DNA of 64,000 nt from Prevotella sp. (GTDB taxonomy: Bacteria > Bacteroidota > Bacteroidia > Bacteroidales > Bacteroidaceae), in contig JAFUFJ010000005.1 in the NCBI GenBank assembly GCA_017469955.1, positions 246,020 through 310,019 on the forward strand, in the 5' to 3' direction. Shown here one piece after another: positions 24,096 through 31,813 of this stretch (the first letter of the stretch is position 1; each line of letters opens with the position of its first letter). The notes under the pieces were generated by a model that searched no databases, had not been told where the DNA came from, and saw only the letters and a list, made by a program, of their open reading frames with translations. The translations under genes were made by a program, and so were the position numbers.

Positions 24096-25586
24096 ATGAC
24101 CATACAAGAAATAACAACTCGTAAGGAGGATCAAACTTTTGACTGCAAGAGCTTTCAAATAGAGCCGAAGGCTTTAGCAGTGTCCATCGTGGCATTTGCC
24201 AATGCTGATGGTGGTGTAATAGCTATTGGAGTATCGGATAAGACTCGGAAGATTGAAGGGATTGATCAGCATACGGAGAAGTTGAACGAACTGCTGCGTG
24301 TGCCGTTTGATTTCTGCAATCCATCTGTTCCTGTGACTTGCTCATACTTGCCTTGCACGGATAAGGATGGAAATGAGAACCGTATCCTGTTGATGGAGAT
24401 TCCTGCAAGTTCGAGTCTGCATACCAACCAAGCTGATGAAGCATTTATGCGTGTTGGCGATAAGAGCCGGAAACTGACCTTTGATGAGAGAGTGCAGCTG
24501 ATGTACGACAAAGGGGAACGCTACTACGAAGATACAGCAGTGTATGACGCAACCATCGATGACATTGACATGGATGCTGTGGCCGACTATGCCAAATTGG
24601 TCGGCTATGGGAAAAGTCCCTTGCAATACTTGCAAGAGAACAATGGTTTTGTGAGGACCAATAAGAAAGGTGAAGAGGAGGTGAGCACCGCTTGCATTCT
24701 TCTCTTTGGCAAGTATCCCCAGAAGTTCTTCCCTCGGGCTCGTACTCGCTTCATCAGATATGAAGGTGTTGATGAGAAGGTGGGCGCAGAGATGAACGTA
24801 ATCAAGGATGTCACCTTTGAGGGAACCATCTTGAACCAGGTCAAGAAGACGATTGAGTTTATTGAGACACAGGTTCGCGAGCATACCTTCCTGGGGCAAC
24901 ATGCTCAGTTCGTGACAAAACGTGATTACCCTGAGTTTGTTATCCAAGAGATGACGGTCAACGCTTGCTGTCATCGAGCCTACAACATCAAGGGCACGGA
25001 AATACAAATCAAGATGTTTGACGACCGGTTGGTGTTTGAATCTCCGGGCAAACTTCCAGGGCAGGTAAAGCCTAACAATATTCGGCATACTCACTTTTCT
25101 CGTAATCCGAAGATAGCAGCATTCCTCAAAGCATATCACTTTGTCAAGGAGTTTGGCGAGGGCTTTGATCGTATCTGTCGTGAACAGGAGGCTAATGGCG
25201 CAAATGTCCCATCCTTCAGAACTGACGAGTTCATCCTGAAGATTACAGTACCAAAGGTGACTGAAAAGGTGACTGTAAAAAATGAAAAGGTGTCTGAAAA
25301 GGTGACTGTAAATGATGGAGACGTTACTCAAAAGGTGACTGTAACTCGTCAAGGATTACTGGAAAAGTTGATAGAAAGGGCTTCAATAAATGGTGATAAA
25401 TTAACAGAAAACCGTATTGCTATATTGGGACTTATGATAGATAATCCTTATATTTCCAAAATTGAACTTGCGAAAGTTGTAGGAATCAGTACCAATTCAA
25501 TCATGCGTAATATAGATTACATGCGTGGCAAATACCTTCGTAGGGTGGGGGCAGATAAAAATGGCTTTTGGGAAATAATCGAGTAA
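24096..25586 (+). CDS. AlbA_2 (Schlafen-like) protein with HATPase_c_4 and winged-helix end
   Basis: 496 residues. The N-terminal AlbA_2 domain (about 1-130) has FDCKSF..., FANADGGVIAIGV and the GDKSRKLT segment. A C-terminal HATPase_c_4-like region (about 285-370) includes EMTVNACCHRAY and FESPGKLPG...RNPKIA. A Lys/Val/Thr-rich linker (about 385-420) repeats KVTV three times, then a winged-helix DNA-binding end (about 430-496, ISKIELAKVVGISTNSIMRNI). Proteins of this type are usually annotated as RecG-like or transcriptional regulators, and some take part in defence. It is the last gene of the operon and ends just before a bidirectional terminator. Its role in the set is unknown. Confidence 0.75.
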   Translation: MTIQEITTRKEDQTFDCKSFQIEPKALAVSIVAFANADGGVIAIGVSDKTRKIEGIDQHTEKLNELLRVPFDFCNPSVPVTCSYLPCTDKDGNENRILLMEIPASSSLHTNQADEAFMRVGDKSRKLTFDERVQLMYDKGERYYEDTAVYDATIDDIDMDAVADYAKLVGYGKSPLQYLQENNGFVRTNKKGEEEVSTACILLFGKYPQKFFPRARTRFIRYEGVDEKVGAEMNVIKDVTFEGTILNQVKKTIEFIETQVREHTFLGQHAQFVTKRDYPEFVIQEMTVNACCHRAYNIKGTEIQIKMFDDRLVFESPGKLPGQVKPNNIRHTHFSRNPKIAAFLKAYHFVKEFGEGFDRICREQEANGANVPSFRTDEFILKITVPKVTEKVTVKNEKVSEKVTVNDGDVTQKVTVTRQGLLEKLIERASINGDKLTENRIAILGLMIDNPYISKIELAKVVGISTNSIMRNIDYMRGKYLRRVGADKNGFWEIIE

Positions 25587-25606
25587 TTCTCCATACAAGC
25601 ATACCG

Positions 25607-25645
25607 AAAAAGCCCAACTGAATTACTTGGTCAGCTGGGTTTTTT
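25607..25645. terminator. Bidirectional terminator between defence and mobilization operons
   Basis: AAAAAGCCCAACTGA pairs with TCAGCTGGGTTTTTT around a short loop. There is a T run on the plus strand and, because the left arm begins with A's, a T run on the minus strand as well. It separates convergent operons ending at 25586 and 25658. Confidence 0.8.
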
Positions 25646-25657
25646 ATTGTTAGTGTG

Positions 25658-26248
25658 TTACCGAATGGCGGAGAGCAGAGCATTGCCACCGAAATAGATG
25701 GCAAGGGACACGGCAACTTCAAGGATGCCTATGCCCCACCAAAATACTTTGTTGGACAGCCAAACTCCCTTGTTGTTACGGACAATAGATTTGAGGTGAT
25801 CGCTCTGCACATTCCATTCCTGGCGTTGCTGAAGTCGATGGCGTTCCAGCAGCTGGTTAGCTTGCTGTATCAAGTTGTCGACACGTTTCTTGACTTCCTC
25901 GAAGGAGTCAGGAGTAATCTTAGCTGGTATAACCATGTTTTCAATCTGCTGCTTCAAATCAGTGATGTAGTCTGCAATCTCACTGAGTTTCGAGCAACCA
26001 GTCTCGATAACTTTGCCAAGTTCAATCATGCGGTCACACATCTCCTTGGCAGAGGTGATGTGACTATCCATATCAGATACGGCTTGTCGCAAGGACTCTA
26101 TCTTGTCGTCCAGCCGCTTCTCTTCCTGAGAGAACTCATGTTGATGGTCTATTGAACTCAACATGTGTTCGACAGGATTACCAGTGTCCTCCGGCATTGG
26201 TGGTGGCACTGGAATCTCTTGGTTGATATTGTATTTCTTCATAGGCAT
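25658..26248 (-). CDS. Coiled-coil protein with C-terminal membrane helix, mobilization operon
   Basis: 196 residues, family not recognised by name. A proline-rich N terminus (PVPPPMPED) is followed by a long helical, charged region with heptad-like spacing (about 40-150) and one strong C-terminal membrane segment (VFWWGIGILEVAVSLAIYFGG, about 168-188). It is encoded seven bases after the relaxase gene. Such tail-anchored coiled-coil proteins accompany relaxases in Bacteroidetes elements and may tether the relaxosome to the membrane or a coupling protein; that is inference. An alternative start at 26242 would remove two residues. Confidence 0.6.
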   Translation of the reverse strand: MPMKKYNINQEIPVPPPMPEDTGNPVEHMLSSIDHQHEFSQEEKRLDDKIESLRQAVSDMDSHITSAKEMCDRMIELGKVIETGCSKLSEIADYITDLKQQIENMVIPAKITPDSFEEVKKRVDNLIQQANQLLERHRLQQRQEWNVQSDHLKSIVRNNKGVWLSNKVFWWGIGILEVAVSLAIYFGGNALLSAIR

Positions 26249-26254
26249 GCTATT

Positions 26255-27478
26255 TTATCTTCCTCGGCTCCGACGTATTTTGGGCTTTGGCGTTGTTACC
26301 ATGGAATGGGCCATCTGAGCACAACGCTTTGCCCATTCCCAATCATCCTCGTCATCCTTTCCCCAGCCAGAGGATGGGGATGATCCTCCTCCACCGCAAC
26401 TTTCGGACATAGATGTGGCGGCACCAATGTAGCTGGCGAAAAGCAAAAGAGCCACATCGATAATGTGGTCGGCCGTTTCGTCATTGACCTTGAAACTGGT
26501 AACTTCATCCTTCATAGTATCAAGGGCCTTTTCGGGAATTTCAATGGAATAGGTGTGACCATCCACATCTACTTTGCGGAGGCAATAGATTGGTCGCTCT
26601 GCTTTTGGCATTACCTTTGGCTGAGGAATAACGGTATGTCTTGGGCTGTTGGATTGTCCTGAATGAGGTTGGTTCTCATTAGAAGTCAAAGGATGCAAGT
26701 TACGCCATGTCGATTCAATCTTTGAGGGCATTAAGTTACGCCCCTTCCCCAATTCAGACGATTTGTAAATGGAGTTACCCATGCGGACGGTATAACCTCT
26801 TACAACCCCATTGGAGTCATAACGTAGTTTCAGGTCGTAACTTTTGTCTGTGAGTTCATGGACATAGACATCCCATGAGAAACTGGACATGGCTTCGAGT
26901 GCATTCATACAGTCAAGTGCGATTCTCTCTTTGTTTTCATAGGAACGCTGCTCTGCCTGAACCCATCCATGTTGGCGTGTCACTTCATTGGCTGCCATCG
27001 TGGCCCGGATACCGATGTCGTGATCATCGTTCACGTTACCTTCCATGTCAATGCGATTACAGTCAAGATGCATGTGGACTATGCCCGATTTACTATCGCG
27101 GTGTAGAGAGACAATATATTGGGAGTTGGCGATGTTAGTACCAGCAGCGGAGGTGCGGCCAGTCTTTTTTGAGAGGTCAATGGAATCGAATGCCTTGATG
27201 AAGTCCTCTGCCAGTTTCTCCCAATTGCCAAGAGTGAAGCCTTCGGTTTCTTCCCTTGCAGGAGAAATCTCAATGCGTATCATGAAGTTCTTCATCGGGC
27301 GATGCTTCGAACGCTTGTACTGAAACTTCAACTGGTGAGCCTGCATGTGTGCCCACCATGCTCCCACCTCAACATCCTTGGGAAGATGGTTGAGTTTAAC
27401 AATCTCAGCCATTCCCATTCGAGTAATGTAGTCGATGGAAATACTTCCATGCGAAATGGATCTTGCTTTGGCTATCAT
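26255..27478 (-). CDS. Relaxase/mobilization nuclease (MobB/MbpB-like)
   Basis: 407 residues. The N-terminal relaxase domain (about 1-200) has the metal-binding motif HMHLDCNRID within KSGIVHMHLDCNRI (HxH...N pattern of MOBP-type relaxases). A candidate catalytic Tyr is in DYITRMG near residue 17. The C terminus is low in complexity (GGGGSSPSSGWG, acidic, then a basic end KPKIRRSRGR). The enzyme nicks at oriT and pilots the strand in transfer. It follows the MobC-like gene by three bases. A helper conjugation apparatus would be needed because the element encodes none. Confidence 0.85.
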   Translation of the reverse strand: MIAKARSISHGSISIDYITRMGMAEIVKLNHLPKDVEVGAWWAHMQAHQLKFQYKRSKHRPMKNFMIRIEISPAREETEGFTLGNWEKLAEDFIKAFDSIDLSKKTGRTSAAGTNIANSQYIVSLHRDSKSGIVHMHLDCNRIDMEGNVNDDHDIGIRATMAANEVTRQHGWVQAEQRSYENKERIALDCMNALEAMSSFSWDVYVHELTDKSYDLKLRYDSNGVVRGYTVRMGNSIYKSSELGKGRNLMPSKIESTWRNLHPLTSNENQPHSGQSNSPRHTVIPQPKVMPKAERPIYCLRKVDVDGHTYSIEIPEKALDTMKDEVTSFKVNDETADHIIDVALLLFASYIGAATSMSESCGGGGSSPSSGWGKDDEDDWEWAKRCAQMAHSMVTTPKPKIRRSRGR

Positions 27479-27481
27479 AGG

Positions 27482-27859
27482 CTATTCTGATAATTGACGT
27501 TCGATTTCATACCAGCGACGGATAAGTTTATCGGTCGCAAGAATCCAATAATTCATGAAGTTTTCATCACGAAAGTAGCGTAGCAGTTCATCCTGGCTTT
27601 TGCCACTGAGGGCATTCTTGATGTGCACGATATCACCACGGGCATCCGCCAAACTGATGAAGGCTTCAGCCTCTTGTTCCGTAAGATGGAGTTTGGGACT
27701 GTGCCCCACTACACATCTGCGAATATACCTACTTGGCGACATCGCACATTGCTTAGCCTTAGCTTCTATTTCTTGTTTCTCTTTCGCTGATAACCGAAAT
27801 GCCAAACGACATTCCAGGCAAGTCTTTTCAACGGTCTTTTTATGTGAGTTCTGTTTCAT
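27482..27859 (-). CDS. MobC-like ribbon-helix-helix relaxosome protein
   Basis: 125 residues from ATG 27859 (MKQNSHKKTVEKTC). A longer frame to 27946 adds 29 unlikely residues. The core LAFRLSAKEKQEIEAKAKQCAMSPSRYIRRCVVG is the ribbon-helix-helix pattern of MobC/MbpA accessory proteins that bind oriT and help the relaxase open DNA. The C terminus ends YEIERQLSE. It lies directly upstream of the relaxase, so oriT probably lies just upstream, in or near 27860-27991. Confidence 0.8.
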   Translation of the reverse strand: MKQNSHKKTVEKTCLECRLAFRLSAKEKQEIEAKAKQCAMSPSRYIRRCVVGHSPKLHLTEQEAEAFISLADARGDIVHIKNALSGKSQDELLRYFRDENFMNYWILATDKLIRRWYEIERQLSE

Positions 27860-27991
27860 TATTGATTCTGTTTTTGATGGATAATTGTTAATCTGATGCG
27901 AGCCTGCGAGCGTCTGCAAGAAAGCCAATAAGCGAACTGACAGCAAAACCGTTTGTTCGACATTGGCACTTCTTGCATAGCACTCACAAGT

Positions 27992-28876
27992 TTATTCATG
28001 TTTACTCTCAATCCAACATAAGAGGTCATTGACATCCTTGAAGTCGTCAAAATGTTCAGACATGCTTATCACATTATCGCCATACGCTTCTACGAGTTTC
28101 CCTTGGGTTTCACGCCTTGCGTGGTCGTTGTCGAGAAACGAATAGATGCGGTCATAACCTTCAAGCAGGGGGATGGCTTTTGGCAGATTTGTGACGGAGT
28201 TCAAGATGATAAAATCCTGATCCTCGCTTAAACGGCCATATGCATAACCACGTTTTTTCATGGTTAGAAATGATAGGTAATCCATGAAACCCTCAAAGAC
28301 GCTGCACTCGCTACGATGCTGCTCGCGCCGGATGACTGAGATATCCTTTGGAGGTATACAACCTTTGAAGAAAGGATTGCGCAGTTCGCTTCCGCCAGAT
28401 TTGTTAGGAAACCCGATGGCAAAATATCGCTTGTTCCCAAGAGAATAATGGGTCTCGTTGCAATGCTGGCGACAAATGTCTATGTCAACCTTGCGTTTCC
28501 TAATATAGTCTTCCAAAGCGAAATGTGTCAGAGGTTTTGTTTCTACATCCTTGAAACTTGGTTCCGAAGACTGTTGATGGCAGGAAGAATTTGGAATCAC
28601 AGCCGTGGTAGGTGATTCTCGTTCAATCTTTTTGAGTACATGGGAAATGTCATTGGTGTGGTAATACAATATGGCAAAGTCGATAATGCTACCACCACGA
28701 CCGATGCCGAAGTCATACCATTGGTTTCGGTTGGTATTGACTTTGAACGATGGAGTACTTTCGCTGTGCAACGGCGAATGATACCACAACTTATTACCCC
28801 TTTGTCGAACAGGGGTATGTCCTAGTGACTGCAAGAAGTCTTCCAGTCGTATTTGCTTAGCTTGTTCAATGGTCAT
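27992..28876 (-). CDS. Toprim-containing DNA primase of the mobile element
   Basis: 294 residues from ATG 28876 (MTIEQAKQIRLEDFLQSLGH), which overlaps the upstream gene by 11 bases. The N terminus matches the CHC2 zinc-finger primase fold in shape (YHSPLHSESTPSFKVN..., NQWYDFGIGRGGSIIDF) but lacks the Cys residues. The second half is a Toprim domain (VFEGFMDYLSFL; SFLDNDHARRETQG). Proteins like this prime replication of mobilized or excised circles in Bacteroides elements. Its partner ATPase is directly upstream. Confidence 0.82.
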   Translation of the reverse strand: MTIEQAKQIRLEDFLQSLGHTPVRQRGNKLWYHSPLHSESTPSFKVNTNRNQWYDFGIGRGGSIIDFAILYYHTNDISHVLKKIERESPTTAVIPNSSCHQQSSEPSFKDVETKPLTHFALEDYIRKRKVDIDICRQHCNETHYSLGNKRYFAIGFPNKSGGSELRNPFFKGCIPPKDISVIRREQHRSECSVFEGFMDYLSFLTMKKRGYAYGRLSEDQDFIILNSVTNLPKAIPLLEGYDRIYSFLDNDHARRETQGKLVEAYGDNVISMSEHFDDFKDVNDLLCWIESKHE

Positions 28877-29972
28877 AATCAAAGAGGTTTTGATGGTTAG
28901 GTTTATGTTGATTCTCACTATATATGCCCCATGCTAAACTGTACGTCTTGTCATGTTTGACAATAATATCACGGGACATCAGCCACTTGTTGAGTGTGAC
29001 CAAAGTATTGCGCCCACGTTCAAAGCCGATGGAGGCATAACCGTGCTTCAAGGCAACAATCAGATTATTGTAACCTTGGATAGCGCCCTTCTCGAAAGCA
29101 ATGCAAAGAGCATCTTTGTGCTTCTCGTCCGGCAGTTCCGTAAGTGCAATGCGTTCCATTTTCTTTTGACATTCATAGCCAACAACCAATTCCGGCAAAG
29201 AGTCCTCATTGATGCGGAATGCAAACGGCTCAAAGTCCTTGTCACGAATATGCATGGCTTTTACCTCACTGATGTTTGCATCCGTTTGGCATTTTGTCAC
29301 CTGCAAGACAGTCTCCGCCTTGTTGTTTAACTCGGTTCCGATATGACCACGGGTATTGTCATCACCTTTATTTAGATGGAGGACTGTATGAATGTGCAGA
29401 TTGTAGCTGCTCGACCATCGCATCAGCATATTGATGATTTCCGTAGATTCCGTTGGATTGTTGATGTCATACATCAGGTCACGTATTCCATCAATAACGA
29501 CCAAACCGATGCCCTCTATGTTAGAAAGCATGTAGTCAATGACCGACTTTCGTTTCTCAGGAGATAATTCTCGCATGGCAACGAAAAGGAGATTAGGACA
29601 ATCTGCATCTGTCGGCAATTCTGCTAGTCGCAAAATTCGTTTCATCACCTTCTGGCAATGGAACTTACTTTGCTCGGTGTCGATGTAAAGAACCTTGCGT
29701 TTGTCTTCAGGGAATGATGCCGAGTAGCACAGCACCTCACGATTGGTGAGGGCAGCAGCTACAATGGCCGACACATTGAAGGTCTTCTTGCTTTTGGCCT
29801 TACCTGTGGATGCACTGAAGTTACCAAGTGTGCCGATTGTGGAACCGTTTACCCGAAGTGTTTCTGGTGGGATGCTGTACTCATCAGTTACTTTCAAGTG
29901 GATAGATTGCCAGATGACACGGAACTCGTCCTTTGTCATCGGCTCGCTGAGATTATAGTTGCGTGTTTCCAT
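28866..29972 (-). CDS. RepA-like AAA ATPase/helicase of the mobile element
   Basis: 368 residues of the AAA_25/RepA-type RecA-fold group. The nucleotide loop is unusual: GNFSASTGKAKSKKTF in place of a plain GxxGxGKS/T. Walker B is GIGLVVIDGIRDLMYD, and the sensor-like region HTVLHLNKGDDNTRGHIGTEL follows. I recall this GKAKSKKT form from other Bacteroidetes elements but cannot check it. The protein probably unwinds or loads at the element's replication origin together with the primase. It is encoded three bases after the excisionase-type HTH gene. Confidence 0.8.
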   Translation of the reverse strand: METRNYNLSEPMTKDEFRVIWQSIHLKVTDEYSIPPETLRVNGSTIGTLGNFSASTGKAKSKKTFNVSAIVAAALTNREVLCYSASFPEDKRKVLYIDTEQSKFHCQKVMKRILRLAELPTDADCPNLLFVAMRELSPEKRKSVIDYMLSNIEGIGLVVIDGIRDLMYDINNPTESTEIINMLMRWSSSYNLHIHTVLHLNKGDDNTRGHIGTELNNKAETVLQVTKCQTDANISEVKAMHIRDKDFEPFAFRINEDSLPELVVGYECQKKMERIALTELPDEKHKDALCIAFEKGAIQGYNNLIVALKHGYASIGFERGRNTLVTLNKWLMSRDIIVKHDKTYSLAWGIYSENQHKPNHQNLFDYDH

Positions 29973-29975
29973 AGC

Positions 29976-30260
29976 CTACTTGCGATTAAGTAAATACTTC
30001 TGTGCTTCACTGGCAATCTGTGCCTGGGTCTTGACAGGGTTCTGACGTAACCATTCTTCGAGGATGTTCTTCTCGAAATAGATCATCTTGCCCTGAGGCT
30101 TGTAGTGTGGAATGAGACCTGCCGAGGTTAGTTTGTAGAGATAACTCTTCGACAAGGAAAGAAACTTGCTGGCTTCATCAAAGCTCAGCACATTCTTGGA
30201 TGCATACACGAGAGACTCCAGGTCCTCGATGCGTTGTTCAATTGACTTATTAGCGTTCAT
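29976..30260 (-). CDS. Excisionase-type helix-turn-helix protein
   Basis: 94 residues. An N-terminal short helix (SIEQRIEDLESLV) is followed by a MerR/HTH_17-type DNA-binding domain (LSFDEASKFLSLSKSYLYKLTSAGLIPHYKPQGKMIYFEKNILEEWL). Such proteins act as excisionases or as regulators of element replication and mobilization genes. It is the first gene of the compact minus-strand replication/mobilization operon 30260-25658 and has its own promoter at 30321. Confidence 0.82.
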   Translation of the reverse strand: MNANKSIEQRIEDLESLVYASKNVLSFDEASKFLSLSKSYLYKLTSAGLIPHYKPQGKMIYFEKNILEEWLRQNPVKTQAQIASEAQKYLLNRK

Positions 30261-30320
30261 ATATCTACAATTATTAAATGAGACAATAGGAGTGCGCGCC
30301 CTCCGAAATTTGAATTCGGG

Positions 30321-30328
30321 GGCAAAGG
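30321..30328 (-). promoter_or_regulatory. Promoter of the replication/mobilization operon (-7 box)
   Basis: TACCTTTG on the minus strand, 60 bases before ATG 30260. Between them the transcribed leader can form CCGAA..TTCGG. Confidence 0.6.
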
Positions 30329-30414
30329 TATCGCTAATAAGTTTGAGGGTTGTTTGACAATGTTTGATGTGTCAATCCATTGTCAATGTTTTTGTGCTTC
30401 TTTGATGTCTTTTC

Positions 30415-31338
30415 CTATTCTGAAAGTCCTTTCAGATTGTTGATATACTGATTTATTTTTGCAAGCTTTCCTTTCATTATTATGTCCCGGCAATGATTGA
30501 CAGCTGTGGAAATATCCGTTTGGTTTATAAAGGAATCTTTCTGCGGCGAAAGGAAAAGGTTGTTCTTGTAGATAGCCGATTGCCATTTCTCAGTAATATA
30601 TGAGTGGTTGGAAAGCAGGTCAAAGAAAAATGCTAACAGACGATTATTGCTTGACCTGAGCGGAGTGATGGGTTGACAGTCAAAGATGGATTTCAGTTGT
30701 TCAAAGGTAACTTCGCCACCTTTAAACATCCGTACTTCATTTACACAATCTACCAAGGATTCTATTTGTTGGTCGTTTAACGAGTGTTCAAAAGTGCATT
30801 TCTCAACTTGAACATTTTCGGTAATGGATTCCTTTATAGATTCGGGGTTAGATGAAACAGATCCTTCACCATTCTCCGTCACGATAAAAGAACGAAGGTT
30901 CCTTTGATCATTCCTCTTTTTGAGAAACTGGGCGTACTTTTCATTGACTAGCACCTGATAGACAACAGAGAAGTAAGGGAATGTCTCATCAAAGATGGTG
31001 TTGTCTTTGCAAAAGTCATCGTAGGTGGCAAGGCTATGATTATGAAACCATTTACGTTTCTCTTCCATAGTCAATGACTCAATGAATGTACTTTCCCATA
31101 GATAGTTGGGAAGGTGCATGTAGTTCTTGATAGTACGGACAGCAGGAAACTTGGAATAGATGGCAGCGAGTTCATCCAAGGCATGGGTGTACTCGCTTCG
31201 CTCTACTTCTGCCATTTCTTTAACAGGAAGAACCTTTGCTTTGCGTTCACTGGTATCTTCCAGCGAACGTAGTGTTTGCTGGATGCAGTAATCCAATGTT
31301 TGTTGAATCTTGGCTATTGCCTGTTCCTGTTTGTTCAT
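30415..31338 (-). CDS. Hypothetical protein of the mobile element
   Basis: 307 residues, family not recognised. It is soluble, with no membrane segment. The N terminus is helical (MNKQEQAIAKIQQTLDYCIQQTLRSLEDTSERK) and the middle has an aromatic-rich patch (RTIKNYMHLPNYLWESTFIESL...WFHNHSLATYDDF). A Ser/Glu-rich linker (about 160-185) leads to a C-terminal domain with KGKLAKINQYINNLKGLSE at the end. It lies next to the right att site, separate from the mobilization operon, and has its own promoter. A role in element maintenance is possible but the sequence does not show one. Confidence 0.7.
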   Translation of the reverse strand: MNKQEQAIAKIQQTLDYCIQQTLRSLEDTSERKAKVLPVKEMAEVERSEYTHALDELAAIYSKFPAVRTIKNYMHLPNYLWESTFIESLTMEEKRKWFHNHSLATYDDFCKDNTIFDETFPYFSVVYQVLVNEKYAQFLKKRNDQRNLRSFIVTENGEGSVSSNPESIKESITENVQVEKCTFEHSLNDQQIESLVDCVNEVRMFKGGEVTFEQLKSIFDCQPITPLRSSNNRLLAFFFDLLSNHSYITEKWQSAIYKNNLFLSPQKDSFINQTDISTAVNHCRDIIMKGKLAKINQYINNLKGLSE

Positions 31339-31376
31339 AATGTGACCTAACTGTACATTTGCAGTGCAAAGATAGT

Positions 31377-31384
31377 CAAAATCA
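31377..31384 (-). promoter_or_regulatory. Promoter of the 307-residue gene (-7 box)
   Basis: TATCTTTG on the minus strand, 38 bases before ATG 31338. The same octamer and the following GCAC are found at the defence-like operon promoter (13920). Confidence 0.55.
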
Positions 31385-31481
31385 GTGAGAAAAGGGAAGA
31401 AATGGGTGACGTACTACGTTTCTTTAACTTTTCATTTTCCCTCTTTTCGTTTCTTTGACCAACTTTCTGTTACACGTCCAA

Positions 31482-31508
31482 AATTAACACCTTTTTAACA
31501 CCCCAGAA
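31482..31508. repeat. 27-bp direct repeat, right copy
   Basis: Identical to 12415-12441 and in the same orientation, including the doubled TTAACACC. It lies 43 bp inside attR and touches the T tract of the tRNA-Leu terminator, so right-end arm binding and tRNA termination share sequence. Confidence 0.7.
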
Positions 31509-31547
31509 AAAGAAAACACCTTGAAAATCTACGACTTACAAGGTGTT
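31504..31547 (-). terminator. tRNA-Leu terminator carried by the element
   Basis: AACACCTTG (31515-31523) pairs with CAAGGTGTT (31539-31547). The minus strand then reads TTTTCTTTTTC. It replaces the original terminator, which appears to remain at 12211-12255. Confidence 0.75.
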
Positions 31548-31551
31548 CTAA

Positions 31552-31565
31552 GTACCCAGAGCCGG
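31552..31565. repeat. attR core within the tRNA-Leu 3' end
   Basis: GTACCCAGAGCCGG, matching 12276-12289. It covers the discriminator base, the 3' acceptor strand and the start of the T arm, so integration restores a complete tRNA. Confidence 0.8.
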
Positions 31566-31634
31566 GGTCGAACCGGCACGGGTTGCCCCACTGGTGTTTG
31601 AGACCAGCGCGTCTACCGATTCCGCCATCTGGGC
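31553..31634 (-). tRNA. tRNA-Leu(CAA)
   Basis: 82 nt. The acceptor GCCCAGA/TCTGGGT has one G-U pair. The D arm, the anticodon stem CTGGT/ACCAG with loop CTCAAAC (anticodon CAA), a medium variable arm and the T arm around GGTTCGACCC are all present. CCA is not encoded. Its 3' end is the integration site of the element. Confidence 0.93.
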
Positions 31635-31652
31635 AAAAACTTAAAGTGGTTG

Positions 31653-31683
31653 CAAAGGTAAGCATCTTTTTTGAATTATCAAA
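31653..31683 (-). promoter_or_regulatory. tRNA-Leu promoter
   Basis: Near-ideal Bacteroidetes promoter on the minus strand: TTTG (31683-31680), a 19-base spacer, then TACCTTTG (31660-31653), 19 bases before the tRNA. Confidence 0.75.
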
Positions 31684-31813
31684 ATTTTTTTCAAAGAATA
31701 TGTTTTTTACCTTTCATGCGCACGTTAATTATTGTTTCGTGCATACTAAATCAAGTGTATTGGCGTTATTTATATAGTCTGCAGCTTTGCAGGAGCTTAA
31801 ATCATGAGATATT

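Larger units (their letters stand above)
12276..31565. mobile_element. Integrative mobilizable element in tRNA-Leu(CAA)
   Basis: About 19.3 kb bounded by GTACCCAGAGCCGG at 12276-12289 and 31552-31565, the latter being the 3' end of the intact tRNA-Leu. Inside are a tyrosine integrase beside the left end, a defence-like operon (13955-25586), and a minus-strand operon with an excisionase-type HTH, a RepA-like ATPase, a Toprim primase, a MobC-like protein and a relaxase. No conjugative pilus (tra) genes are present, so transfer would need a helper element. NBU-type Bacteroides elements are a known precedent for integration in tRNA-Leu 3' ends. The defence genes are clearly more A+T-rich than the flanks. 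Confidence 0.88.

Noticed and set aside
13955-25586. A known named defence system (BREX, DISARM, Druantia, Wadjet, mza)
   Set aside because: No PglZ, BrxC, DrmA/B, DruE, JetABCD or Z1-domain gene is present; only a type III restriction-modification core is certain.
12276-31565. Self-transmissible conjugative element
   Set aside because: Only relaxase and accessory mobilization genes are found; no Tra pilus, VirB4/TraG or coupling-protein gene.
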